In this document: piece after piece, positions 17,984 to 26,389 of the stretch
Layout: each line of letters opens with the position of its first letter
Position numbering within the stretch: the stretch's first letter is position 1
NCBI GenBank assembly: GCA_036652335.1
Contig: JAVVWB010000001.1
Location: 248,001-312,000, forward strand
Reading direction: 5' to 3'
Length of the DNA stretch: 64,000 nt
From: JAVVWB01 sp036652335
Lineage (GTDB): Bacteria > Synergistota > Synergistia > Synergistales > Synergistaceae
The notes under the pieces: model-generated
Databases searched by the model: none
What the model saw: the letters and a program-made list of their open reading frames with translations, nothing else
Told to the model about the DNA's origin: nothing
Translations under genes and position numbers: made by a program

Positions 17984-18904
17984 TTATTCTTGTGTAAGAA
18001 GTTTTTCTGCAATTTCTGCTGTATAGCCAAGAGCAAAAGCGTCTGTTTCGTCTACATCTTTGCCCTCTGAATTCATTTCTTCTATACGTTTCTGTGCTTC
18101 TTCAACTTCTTCAAGAAGTCCTGCACTTTCATAACCCTCTTTGAGAAGAGTTATTTCTTTTTCATCTTCAAGTCTGCCTGTGAGGTAACCGAAGAGGAAT
18201 GTAGGAACACTCAAAATTCCGATACGCTTGTCATCTGCTGTCCATGGATCTGCGAGATATGTGGCGTATGTGAGTATGTCTTCATAGTCTTCATCAACGT
18301 CTTCGTCGTCATCTGGGAAGTCCCAAATATTGAGGATAAAGAAAGGAACGTCTGGGGCTAGTGATATTGCGTAATTCAATGCGTCACGAATTTCTCCGTC
18401 ATTTGCATCAGTTTCGATTAGTGCCAAAACTCTTGCATGTTCTCCTACAACTGATTCACAGGGATCTGATTCGAGTGTAAGGAGTATGTCGTTGTACATT
18501 CCCATGTCCAACATACAACGGTAAAGAAGTGTACGGCTCGGGAAAAATCCTTCGTCGTCAAAGTTTGCAAATTCTCTTGCGATTGCTAGTGCATCGTCAT
18601 GCTTTTCTGCTACGAGCAAAGAATAACCTAAGTTCATCATGATTGTGCAATATACCTGTGCATCTCTATCATTTTCAATGACAGGGGGATTTTCTTTTGC
18701 TTCTACTATGGCACGGATTTTATCTAGTGCTTCTGTAAGCATATCGAGATTTTCTGCGCTTTCGTCTGATGGCATTCCTTCCCATACTGCAAGCTTTCCG
18801 TAAGGGCTTGCAGGGTCTATTGCAAGAATTTCTTGACCTATTTCAAAAATTTCTTCTGGTGTCTGTGCTTCGTCGAGTTTCTCTAAGAGTTTTTCGATTG
18901 ACAT
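17984..18904 (-). CDS. acidic TPR-like repeat protein
   Basis: 306 residues, strongly acidic, start ATG after AAGGAG. Helical pairs with TPR-like spacing run through most of the protein (for example NLGYSLLVAEKHDDALAIAREFANF and LLYRCMLDMGMYNDILLTLES), interrupted by an Asp/Glu stretch (DFPDDDEDVDEDYED, residues ~196-210). No signal peptide; cytoplasmic. It probably mediates protein-protein contact. I do not recognise a named family. It is followed by a terminator shared with the convergent gene, and lies 24 bp downstream of the next minus-strand gene, with which it may be co-transcribed. Confidence 0.75.
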   Translation of the reverse strand: MSIEKLLEKLDEAQTPEEIFEIGQEILAIDPASPYGKLAVWEGMPSDESAENLDMLTEALDKIRAIVEAKENPPVIENDRDAQVYCTIMMNLGYSLLVAEKHDDALAIAREFANFDDEGFFPSRTLLYRCMLDMGMYNDILLTLESDPCESVVGEHARVLALIETDANDGEIRDALNYAISLAPDVPFFILNIWDFPDDDEDVDEDYEDILTYATYLADPWTADDKRIGILSVPTFLFGYLTGRLEDEKEITLLKEGYESAGLLEEVEEAQKRIEEMNSEGKDVDETDAFALGYTAEIAEKLLTQE

Positions 18905-18928
18905 ATTATCTTCTCCTTTGTTGTAATT

Positions 18929-19489
18929 TTAAATTATATGTGAAACGTTCATTATAAGAACGCCGTCGTTGCTTAATTTCATTATATACTTATAATCTGC
19001 GTGTGTGTATGACCTTTGTGTACAATCTAAGTATTTATCGTAGGTGCCTATTGCTCTTAAAATTCTTCTTGCTTCTTTTCTGGAAAGTCCTGTGTTTAAT
19101 GCAAAAATTACTTGCTTACAAACATTTCGATAGAGAAGTTCTTCTGATTTTTGTTTTTTTCCGTAAAAATAGAAATTCCCCCTTTTTTCATCTGTGTCAT
19201 GTGTGAAGAAAAGTACGGAAATATTCTGTAACTTTGTAAAAGTTTTATCACAATACAACATAAGTATGATAGAAGTGTCTTGAGATATAACTATTTTATT
19301 TTCATCAGGGAACTTTTGGTAATCATATATTGTTTCTCTCCTAAATGAGTTTTCTATTCTTGCATTTGCTAATACAAGCCTTTTTAGAAAAGAATTGAGA
19401 GATATATTTGAATCATAATTATCTGAGGCAAAACATACACTACTCTGCAAAAGGAGTATTGCTGTTAAAAGGATATAAATCTTTCTCAT
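18929..19489 (-). CDS. secreted hypothetical protein, 186 aa
   Basis: 186 residues with a signal peptide (MRKIYILLTAILLLQSSVCFA). The mature part has basic and aromatic residues, the pattern ISQDTSIILMLYCD, and two Cys, with LSRKEARRILRAIGTYDKYL in the C-terminal third. No family recognised. The ATG follows GGAGA. It lies upstream of, and in the same orientation as, the acidic TPR-like gene with a 24-bp gap. The role is unknown; it is probably periplasmic or membrane-associated. Confidence 0.65.
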   Translation of the reverse strand: MRKIYILLTAILLLQSSVCFASDNYDSNISLNSFLKRLVLANARIENSFRRETIYDYQKFPDENKIVISQDTSIILMLYCDKTFTKLQNISVLFFTHDTDEKRGNFYFYGKKQKSEELLYRNVCKQVIFALNTGLSRKEARRILRAIGTYDKYLDCTQRSYTHADYKYIMKLSNDGVLIMNVSHII

Positions 19490-19567
19490 ATAGTATCTCC
19501 ATTTGTGTTAAATAAATATGCTATAGATTATATAGCAAAATGTACAAAAATAGGGAATTTGCTGTAT

Positions 19568-19573
19568 TATAAT
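19568..19573 (+). promoter_or_regulatory. -10 element (TATAAT) of the GH18 gene
   Basis: A perfect TATAAT lies 27 bases before the TTG at 19600. Transcription would begin near 19580, almost at the ATG 19582, which argues for translation starting at TTG 19600 behind AAAGGGG. I see no convincing -35 box. Confidence 0.45.
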
Positions 19574-19599
19574 CTTTATTCATGAAAGGGGCTTTAAAA

Positions 19600-21018
19600 T
19601 TGAAAAATAAAATATACACACTTATTGCTATATGCTTCTTACTTGGTACCTTACTCACAGGTGTGAGTTTTGCTGCCGAGGGAGATATACCTGTAGAGCT
19701 TACCTACGCTTCTGCAAATGGTGGGGTTGCTTTAGGAACTGGTTTTTATAGAGGAGCAGACCTATGGATTTCTGAAAATGCAGTAAAAAGAATGAATGTC
19801 CCTCTCTATGTTTCCTCAAACAATAGAAACTTTATAATCAATGTCAATCAACCGGCAGAGGCTTTAAAAATTCCGGCATTAGCTAGACTTGCAGGGTCAA
19901 ATTTGTCTCTAATATTTCCATTGTTAAAGGAAAATGGAGAAAACTATTTCAACATTAGTAATAATTTGTCTCCTGTTACAAAAGTAACTTTTATAAGAGA
20001 AAATGGCAAGATAAAGTTTTCTCAGTATAGCCCAACAGCTTATTATGCAAATGAGAATTACAAGCCTATAAACCAATATGGCAGAGTAACACTGATATGG
20101 GATCATGTTACAAAGACAAATAAAGATTTATCAAAACATTACGAAATGAGCGGAGTAAATGTAATTTCTCCCACATGGTTTAATCTCTCTGACGGAAATG
20201 GTTCTGTCGCAAACAGAGCTTCTATGTCTTATGTTGAAGCGGCTCATGCAAAAGGATACAGCGTTTGGGCCATTTTCTCGAATGGTTTTAGCAAAGTAAA
20301 TACAACCTTTCTATTTAGAAATCCTTTAGCAACAAATTTATATATTGCTAGAGTGTTGGCCTATGCAAAGCTTTATAACCTAGATGGAATAAATATCGAT
20401 TTTGAAAATGTAGATGTAAACGATCGTAACAACTTCGTTAGCTTTATAGCTTTACTATCAGATTACACGAGACCTATGGGGCTAAAACTCTCTGTTGATG
20501 TTCATGTCCCATCAAATAGTAATATTTCTAGAAGTCATGATAGAGGGAGTTTGTCAAAATACGTCGACTATGTAATGCTTATGGCTTACGATGAACATTG
20601 GAGGACTTGTCCCCGTTCCGGTTCTGTAGCATCTATGCCATGGGTAGAAAAAGCAGTGCAGAATACATTAAGAGACGGAGTCCCTGCCTCAAAGCTCGTG
20701 CTTGGTGTGCCTTTCTATATGAGACTATGGGAAGAAACACGCTTAATGAATGGGAAAGTTGCAGTAAAAGCACAGACATTGACTATGGCAGAATCTGACG
20801 CAAAAATTTCAAAATTAGGGCTAAACCCGATTTGGGATGATAGATCAGGACAGTATTTTTATTCCTACAACCAATATGGCAAAACTTACAAAGTTTGGGT
20901 AGAAAATAAAAAGTCACTAGAGATAAAAGCGACACTAATAGACAAATATTCTCTAGCAGGGATAGCAGGCTGGAGGTTGGGACACAACACACCTTACATA
21001 TTCCCACTAGTAAGATAA
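19600..21018 (+). CDS. secreted glycoside hydrolase family 18 protein (YaaH/chitinase-like)
   Basis: I start it at TTG 19600 because AAAGGGG lies 8 bases upstream; the in-frame ATG at 19582 has no ribosome-binding site. 472 residues. A signal peptide (MKNKIYTLIAICFLLGTLLTGVSFA) is followed by a ~130-residue N-terminal domain and then the GH18 barrel from GRVTLIWDHV. The catalytic DxxDxDxE-type motif is DGINIDFEN with the acid Glu269; VMLMAYDEHW and LGVPFYMRLW are further GH18 landmarks. Members of this type act on peptidoglycan or chitin-like glycans, often during wall remodelling. Monocistronic, ends at a large hairpin. Substrate not deducible. Confidence 0.88.
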   Translation: MKNKIYTLIAICFLLGTLLTGVSFAAEGDIPVELTYASANGGVALGTGFYRGADLWISENAVKRMNVPLYVSSNNRNFIINVNQPAEALKIPALARLAGSNLSLIFPLLKENGENYFNISNNLSPVTKVTFIRENGKIKFSQYSPTAYYANENYKPINQYGRVTLIWDHVTKTNKDLSKHYEMSGVNVISPTWFNLSDGNGSVANRASMSYVEAAHAKGYSVWAIFSNGFSKVNTTFLFRNPLATNLYIARVLAYAKLYNLDGINIDFENVDVNDRNNFVSFIALLSDYTRPMGLKLSVDVHVPSNSNISRSHDRGSLSKYVDYVMLMAYDEHWRTCPRSGSVASMPWVEKAVQNTLRDGVPASKLVLGVPFYMRLWEETRLMNGKVAVKAQTLTMAESDAKISKLGLNPIWDDRSGQYFYSYNQYGKTYKVWVENKKSLEIKATLIDKYSLAGIAGWRLGHNTPYIFPLVR

Positions 21019-21095
21019 TATCTGCATTATGAGCTATCATTAGTCTATTGACGTTGTAAATTACAGGTATAGTCAATAAATAATATAAATAAAAC

Positions 21096-21146
21096 AAGAG
21101 TCTTCAAATGAGATGGCGTACATCTCACTTGAGGACTCTTATTTTT
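21096..21146. terminator. long hairpin terminator between convergent genes
   Basis: AAGAGTC(T)TCAA(A)TGAGATG pairs with CATCTCA(C)TTGA(G)GACTCTT (21096-21115 with 21121-21140), then ATTTTTAT. Confidence 0.85.
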
Positions 21147-21203
21147 ATATGTGATATTAAGTTCTCTATGTGCTATTTAGGTGAAGAAATAATGTGTTTT
21201 TAT

Positions 21204-22556
21204 TTAAGCAAAGAAATAATGTGCTATTGGTATGATAAAGAAACTTCCTATCGTGACTCTCATAATGAATATAGTTAGCATATAAAAGAAGTTGAGAGGT
21301 ATTTTGGAATGCCATACGTGGAGTCCTACTTCCATAATGTTTACAAGAGAGACAGCAGATATTGCAAGATATATAAATCGAGATTCGGAAGAAGCAAGTC
21401 CTACAGCGTAGGAAGTAGCTACATAAGGTTCAAAAAATGCAAGTACGGTAGCAGCAGCTATTGCATAAGCATCTTCGATTCCTGCATATGAAAGAAGAGT
21501 AGAAATAGGCAAAGCAAGAGTGTCTATTATAGATGTTAATTCAGCTACGAGCATAAGAGGAATTCCTACTGCAATCATAAGAGGAATTGTACAGCAGACA
21601 AGAGGTGCTGCTATTGAAATCGTTTCGTGTAGGTAGAACTTTAAATTCATGTGAGATGCTTTACTCACAGCCCTAAGTAATGCCCATTCTAACATTGTAT
21701 GCCCATGTCGTGGATCATCTTGTGATGAGTAAAATCTCTCTCTCCCTGTTACATATTTCTTTGGGATAAATGCTAAAGGCCATAGGCGTGGAAGAATGAG
21801 AGCAATAATCAAGGAAGTAATGATAATTACAAAAAATAATTGAGAAAAATAATAGTTCATATCTAAGAGTGCCGCTAGAGCATAAGTCGTATATATCCCA
21901 GGGAGAGAAAAGCTTGCAATCATAGTGGCTGCTTCTCTGTCATTATAAAAGCCTGATTCGTGCATTTTTGCAGATATTACGACTGCCATTGAGCTACTAC
22001 CAAGTATAGAAGCAAGGGAGTCTACTGCAGCACGCCCCGGAACTTTAAAGAGAGGTCTCATAATAGGACTTGTAAAAACTGCTGTAAACTGAATAAGCCC
22101 GAAGTCTAGCAAAAGAGGAGCTGTTAAGGAGAGGACTAAAATAAGAACTAATAATCGAGGAATTAAGTGAAGGATAATATTGCTTGCGTACTTCAAAAGT
22201 GTACCATCAAACAAAATAGGTAAAAGGTTAAAAACAACCAGAACGGATAGTATAAAACTCAAAGACTTAATTATTAACCATATCTTTCCACCTAGAAACG
22301 CTTCGGAAAGCACATGGTCATGAGTAATCCAATCTGGATGATTTTTCTTTGCCCAAAGACTTGTCACTAATATAAGAAATGTGACTATAGGTACGGCAAC
22401 CTTGCCCATATCGTGGCCGAGCAAAGCAATAATAAATTCTTTTATGTGTCCGACTACGGTATTTACGTTGCCATGAATTGAAATAGGAAGTAAAAATATT
22501 GCAATTCCCAAAAATGAGGGAATGAGAAAAGCAGAAACTTTTTCGATTTTCTTCAG
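21204..22556 (-). CDS. YjiH-family membrane protein (Gate/nucleoside-recognition domain), probable CTG start
   Basis: 450 residues from the CTG at 22556. No ATG, GTG or TTG start lies in frame before TTG 22511, yet the intervening codons give LKKIEKVSAFLIPSFLG, which matches the conserved FLIPSxxG beginning of YjiH proteins, and GGGAG sits 8 bases before the CTG. About ten transmembrane segments follow; SSSMAVVISAKMHESGFYNDREAA and EDAYAIAAATVLAFFEPYVA are Gate-domain features. It is an inner-membrane protein, presumably a transporter or transport regulator; the substrate is unknown. The HicB-like gene ends 32 bp upstream on the same strand, so the two may be co-transcribed. Confidence 0.85.
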   Translation of the reverse strand: MKKIEKVSAFLIPSFLGIAIFLLPISIHGNVNTVVGHIKEFIIALLGHDMGKVAVPIVTFLILVTSLWAKKNHPDWITHDHVLSEAFLGGKIWLIIKSLSFILSVLVVFNLLPILFDGTLLKYASNIILHLIPRLLVLILVLSLTAPLLLDFGLIQFTAVFTSPIMRPLFKVPGRAAVDSLASILGSSSMAVVISAKMHESGFYNDREAATMIASFSLPGIYTTYALAALLDMNYYFSQLFFVIIITSLIIALILPRLWPLAFIPKKYVTGRERFYSSQDDPRHGHTMLEWALLRAVSKASHMNLKFYLHETISIAAPLVCCTIPLMIAVGIPLMLVAELTSIIDTLALPISTLLSYAGIEDAYAIAAATVLAFFEPYVATSYAVGLASSESRFIYLAISAVSLVNIMEVGLHVWHSKIPLNFFYMLTIFIMRVTIGSFFIIPIAHYFFA

Positions 22557-22588
22557 AATAAAAACTCCCTTTATATTTTAGTAAAAAT

Positions 22589-22849
22589 CTATATTACGCA
22601 CTCTATACGAACGACTTCGCCCATATCCCAACAGTCATTTAAAATAATTTCTGTAGGAGCTGGTACTGATAGCCCATTTTCGATGAGACCCGATAAATAT
22701 TCGTGCAATACTGATGAAGCACGGGATAACACGTCTTCTTTTGTTGGTCCTTCTACCCAACAACCATGTAACGATGGGAAGTTTACTACCCAGAGAGAGC
22801 CATTTTCATAATTATTTGAAACTAATGCAGGGAAAATAAATTTGCTCAT
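22589..22849 (-). CDS. solitary HicB-family antitoxin-like protein
   Basis: 86 residues from ATG 22849 (AAGGAG upstream); the longer frame to 22897 would start inside the promoter hairpin. The sequence FIFPALVSNNYENGSLWVVNFPSLHGCWVEGPTKEDVL has the HicB partial RNase-H-like fold (…FPDLPGC.T.G.T.EEA in typical members), followed by EYLSGLIENGLSVPAP. There is no C-terminal DNA-binding domain of any size, and no hicA is present on either side. It may be an orphan regulator or a domesticated antitoxin. Its own promoter is covered by an inverted repeat (next entries), which would suit autoregulation. Confidence 0.8.
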   Translation of the reverse strand: MSKFIFPALVSNNYENGSLWVVNFPSLHGCWVEGPTKEDVLSRASSVLHEYLSGLIENGLSVPAPTEIILNDCWDMGEVVRIECVI

Positions 22850-22881
22850 TTTTTGCTCCTTGGGTAAGTTTTTTGCGTTAC

Positions 22882-22912
22882 ACTTTCCTTGTAACAATAT
22901 TACAAGGAAAGT
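22882..22912. promoter_or_regulatory. 13-bp perfect inverted repeat overlying the hicB promoter
   Basis: ACTTTCCTTGTAA (22882-22894) and TTACAAGGAAAGT (22900-22912) are separated by 5 bp. The repeat covers the -10 box of the minus-strand promoter, which is the position of a repressor operator; an RNA hairpin in the 5' leader is the alternative. It has no T-tract. Confidence 0.6.
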
Positions 22913-22926
22913 TATATAAAGGTCAA
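22897..22926 (-). promoter_or_regulatory. sigma-70 promoter of the hicB-like gene
   Basis: Minus strand: TTGACC (complement of 22921-22926), 18-bp spacer, TAATAT (complement of 22897-22902). The start of transcription would be about 40 bases before the ATG. Confidence 0.6.
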
Positions 22927-22982
22927 TCTAAATTATATAAATATTTTAACTCTTTTTCCTCATAATAATGTAAAATTAGACT

Positions 22983-24074
22983 ATGAAAAATATAATAATA
23001 AAATCTACCAAAAATTCTATATGGAACGAAGTAAAAGACAAACCTAAAGTCCTTGTTATGATGAGTGGTGGTGTTGATTCGACAGCGTCTGCACTAATGC
23101 TCAAAAGAGCAGGATATAATGTTGCCGGTTTTACTATGTCTATATTTGACGACAAAAGTATTATAAAAAGTGCAGAAGACGTGTGTGAAACTTTGCAGAT
23201 ACCCCATTTCTATGTTGAGATAGGAGAAGAATTTAAGAAATACGTATCGGATCCTTTTTGTGAATCTTACACATTAGGCGAGACTCCTAATCCATGTGCG
23301 GATTGTAATGAGAAAATTAAATTTGGACTTCTCTTAGACTTAGCAGAAGAAAAGTGGGGGGATAAATTCTATATTGCCACTGGGCACTATGCAAGAATAG
23401 AAAAAAATGGTACAAAAGCAAGGTTAGCAAGAGCAAAAAATTTAAATAAAGACCAGTCTTACTTTATGAGTGGAATAAAAGAAAGATATTTAGAAAGAAT
23501 AATATTTCCATTAAACGAAGTAGAAGACAAAGAAGAAACGAGAAAATATTTGCGTGAAGCAAAGATAAACATAGCAGAAAAAACAGAAAGCATGGAAATT
23601 TGTTTTGCAAATGAAGATAACTACAGAAAAATACTTAACACACCAAGCAAAAAAGGATATATACTAAACAGCAATGGTAATGTGATAGGGGAACACAACG
23701 GAATAAGCAATTTTACCCTAGGTCAGCGTAAAGGACTTGGAATTGCGGCGAGAAAACCATTATATGTCATAGCAATAAAGCCGTGCGAAAATTCTATAAT
23801 AGTTGCAGAGAGAAAAGAAACATTTTTATCTAAGGTAAATGCTTATAGATTAAACGTACTTGCGGAAGAGAAACTCACAAACGATGAGCAACTCTATGCA
23901 AAAATCAGGTCTCAAGGAGAGCCTGTGCCTTGTTCTGTCATAACTTTAGATGATGAGACAGACACAATATCTGTAGAATTTGACACCCCTGTTTTTGCTC
24001 CTACTCCGGGACAGCGACTTGTAATATACTCTTGGGATGGGATAGTTGTAGCAGGAGCGGTAATTACAAAATAA
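22983..24074 (+). CDS. mnmA: tRNA-uridine 2-sulfurtransferase MnmA
   Basis: 363 residues, normal for the family. The PP-loop ATP-binding motif SGGVDS is at 28-33; TPNPCADCNEKIKFG carries the catalytic Cys108; GHYARI and KDQSYFM bind tRNA/ATP; and ESMEICFA carries the second catalytic Cys207. The C-terminal beta-barrel contains the LGQRKGLGIA segment. The enzyme thiolates U34 of Lys, Glu and Gln tRNAs in the cytoplasm. The N-terminus is ~20 residues longer than usual before the first strand. No Shine-Dalgarno precedes the ATG; a TAAAAT lies 7 bases upstream, so the mRNA may be leaderless. First gene of a run with the HD-GYP-like, LemA and DUF2207 genes. Confidence 0.95.
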   Translation: MKNIIIKSTKNSIWNEVKDKPKVLVMMSGGVDSTASALMLKRAGYNVAGFTMSIFDDKSIIKSAEDVCETLQIPHFYVEIGEEFKKYVSDPFCESYTLGETPNPCADCNEKIKFGLLLDLAEEKWGDKFYIATGHYARIEKNGTKARLARAKNLNKDQSYFMSGIKERYLERIIFPLNEVEDKEETRKYLREAKINIAEKTESMEICFANEDNYRKILNTPSKKGYILNSNGNVIGEHNGISNFTLGQRKGLGIAARKPLYVIAIKPCENSIIVAERKETFLSKVNAYRLNVLAEEKLTNDEQLYAKIRSQGEPVPCSVITLDDETDTISVEFDTPVFAPTPGQRLVIYSWDGIVVAGAVITK

Positions 24075-24098
24075 TAGCTACATACTGGAGGGCTTTAT

Positions 24099-25781
24099 AT
24101 GACACTTCGCAGAAGGACACAGCTGTATCTGGGAATAACAATGTTAATCCTCTTACTTTTGTTGGATTTAACATTTACAGGGCTGTTGAGGCACGCAGCA
24201 GAGAAAGCAGACAGAGAACGCCTAATGACGGCACTCTCTCAGACATCATCGGCAATTACTGCTGAAGCAGATGCTCTGTCAGATATAGCAAACAACTGGG
24301 CATTTTCTGATGACACGTGCAACTACATTAAAAACAGAGAACGTTCGTTTGTAACTCAAATACTTAATAAAGAAGTAATAACAGACATTGGAATATCCTC
24401 TGTAATTCTTGTGAATGATAAAAGAGAAGTAATACTCTTCAAAGATTTTAGTCCAACAGAAATGCCTTCGACTCCTCAAAGTGAATTTCAGGCAATATTT
24501 AGCAACAAAGAAAACGTCGATGCTATATTAAATCCTAATAAAAACAAAAATGGGGTAAGAGGTGTAGCACTAAAAGACGGAGACCCAATTCTTTTTTCTG
24601 CTAAGCCTGTACTCCCGTCCAATAAACATGGTAAGCCGTTTGGTTTCCTTATTGCGACAAAAGCTATAAATGTCCAGCTAATACACGAGATATCAGAGAA
24701 CTTAGGCTTTAAATTTAAAATAGTGCCAACTACAGAAAATGAAAAAAATAATAAATCCATAGCAGTAAAAGTAGTAAATCATACAAAGCCAAAAGATGCA
24801 TATATATCAGGAAGTATCTTGATAAAAGACCACTTGGGCAAGCCGGCATTTTGGCTATATGGTGCGTCACAAAAAGAAGACACATATGCAACAGAGAAAA
24901 AAATGCAGAAGTTCTTCCTTTTCTTGGCTGTGTCAGCACTTTTAATTTCAATGCTATTTGACGTAATAATGAATCAAATAATATTTAAAAGAGTATCAAG
25001 GCTACGTACAGAAATTGAGGGAATGAGAGACGAAACCACAAGCAAAGGATCTGTAACTGTTGACACATCACGAGACGAAATAACGTGGTTACAACAAACT
25101 TTTAATGACTTAATAGCATATCGTGAATATATAAAAGATAAAAAAGATACAAAAACTCGTACTGACTTAGATAAATATAAAAACGAAGCAGAAATGAACA
25201 AACACACTTGCATAAAGACTCTTGAAGATATGGCTGTTGCTCTCTCTCCGGGAGACGGGTACTTTAGGACAAGTATACTTAGATCTGCAAAGATGACACA
25301 AAAATTCTGTCTCTATTTGGAAATGAGCGAAGACGAAGCTTTTAACGCATATTTAGGAGCTCTCTTCAGCAGGATAGGGCAAATAGGGTTACCATTCTCA
25401 ATGAGAAACAGGACAACCTCATATACTCCACAAGAACAGGCTCTATTTTTAAAATATCCTTTGACTTCAAAAGATATTGTTAAATCAATGGAAGCAACCA
25501 AAAATGCTTACGAAATTCCTCTTTCATGGAATGAAAACTGGAATGGCTCTGGCTTCCCAAGTGGAATAGCGAATTCATCCATTCCACTCACTGCAAGAGT
25601 TTATGCGATTGTTGATATGTGGAATGAGCTTACACGCTCTTGGCCGGGACGCAGAATGCTCTCTGATATGGAAGTGGAAAGTCGTTTAAGAGAGATGATG
25701 GGAAGTAGATTTGACCCGTCATTGATAGAAAAATTCATCACAATGCTAAAAGACGAAAAAGAAAAGAAAATAATTGTATAA
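24099..25781 (+). CDS. membrane sensor with CHASE4-like domain and degenerate HD-GYP domain
   Basis: 560 residues, GGAGGG before the ATG, 24 bp after mnmA. An N-terminal membrane helix (12-32) is followed by an extracytoplasmic region with a CHASE4-like start (IANNWAFSDDTCNYI), a second membrane helix at ~268-290, a HAMP-like linker and a C-terminal HD-GYP domain (~365-555). All metal-ligand motifs are lost: the HD.GK.GIP position reads SRIGQIGLP (424-432), the following His-Pro reads YPLTS, and the HHExxDGxGYP position reads SWNENWNGSGFP. The structural IPLTARVYAIVDMWNELT and FDPSLI remain. It is probably a catalytically dead c-di-GMP binder or signalling scaffold. Confidence 0.8.
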   Translation: MTLRRRTQLYLGITMLILLLLLDLTFTGLLRHAAEKADRERLMTALSQTSSAITAEADALSDIANNWAFSDDTCNYIKNRERSFVTQILNKEVITDIGISSVILVNDKREVILFKDFSPTEMPSTPQSEFQAIFSNKENVDAILNPNKNKNGVRGVALKDGDPILFSAKPVLPSNKHGKPFGFLIATKAINVQLIHEISENLGFKFKIVPTTENEKNNKSIAVKVVNHTKPKDAYISGSILIKDHLGKPAFWLYGASQKEDTYATEKKMQKFFLFLAVSALLISMLFDVIMNQIIFKRVSRLRTEIEGMRDETTSKGSVTVDTSRDEITWLQQTFNDLIAYREYIKDKKDTKTRTDLDKYKNEAEMNKHTCIKTLEDMAVALSPGDGYFRTSILRSAKMTQKFCLYLEMSEDEAFNAYLGALFSRIGQIGLPFSMRNRTTSYTPQEQALFLKYPLTSKDIVKSMEATKNAYEIPLSWNENWNGSGFPSGIANSSIPLTARVYAIVDMWNELTRSWPGRRMLSDMEVESRLREMMGSRFDPSLIEKFITMLKDEKEKKIIV

Positions 25782-25796
25782 ACAGGAGGAATTTAC

Positions 25797-26351
25797 ATGT
25801 ACGGAATGATAGCAGTAGGAGTTTTAGTAGCTTTAATAGTAATGTGGCTTATGGGTACATACAATGGACTCGTTACTTTACGTAATATGATGCAAGAGGG
25901 TTGGAGCGGAATTGACGTCCAGTTAAAGAGACGTTTTGACCTCATTCCAAACCTTGTCGAAACAGTAAAGGGTTATGCCACACACGAAAAGGAAACACTA
26001 GAAAACGTAACAGCTGCACGTACTGCGGTATCTAATGCAGGTAATGATACAGAAGCAAGACTCCAAGCAGAAAATATGCTTACAAGTACACTTCGTACGC
26101 TATTTGCTGTGTCAGAGAACTACCCTGACTTGAAAGCAAACACAAACTTCTTGCAGCTTCAGGAACAGCTTGCCAGTATAGAAAACGATTTACAGCTTGC
26201 ACGTCGTTACTACAACGGAACAGTAAGAAATTTGAACACAACAATACAGAGATTTCCAGCAGTTCTTATTGCACGTCAGTTTGGATTTACAGAAGCTCCA
26301 TTCTTTGAAGTAGAAGAAGAAGCAAAAGTAGCACCAAAAGTTTCATTCTAA
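25797..26351 (+). CDS. lemA: LemA family protein
   Basis: 184 residues. An N-terminal membrane anchor (MIAVGVLVALIVMWLM) is followed by the LemA helical domain with its signature YNGLVTLRNMMQEGWSGIDVQLKRRFDLIPNLVETVKGYATHE and the later YYNGTVRNLNTTIQRFPA. The bulk of the protein lies outside the membrane in known homologues. AGGAGG precedes the ATG. It lies 15 bp after the HD-GYP-like gene and 38 bp before the DUF2207 gene, the usual LemA partner; molecular role not established. Confidence 0.93.
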   Translation: MYGMIAVGVLVALIVMWLMGTYNGLVTLRNMMQEGWSGIDVQLKRRFDLIPNLVETVKGYATHEKETLENVTAARTAVSNAGNDTEARLQAENMLTSTLRTLFAVSENYPDLKANTNFLQLQEQLASIENDLQLARRYYNGTVRNLNTTIQRFPAVLIARQFGFTEAPFFEVEEEAKVAPKVSF

Positions 26352-26389
26352 AAAATAATAAAACAATAATACAAGGGGGCTAAGAAAAG

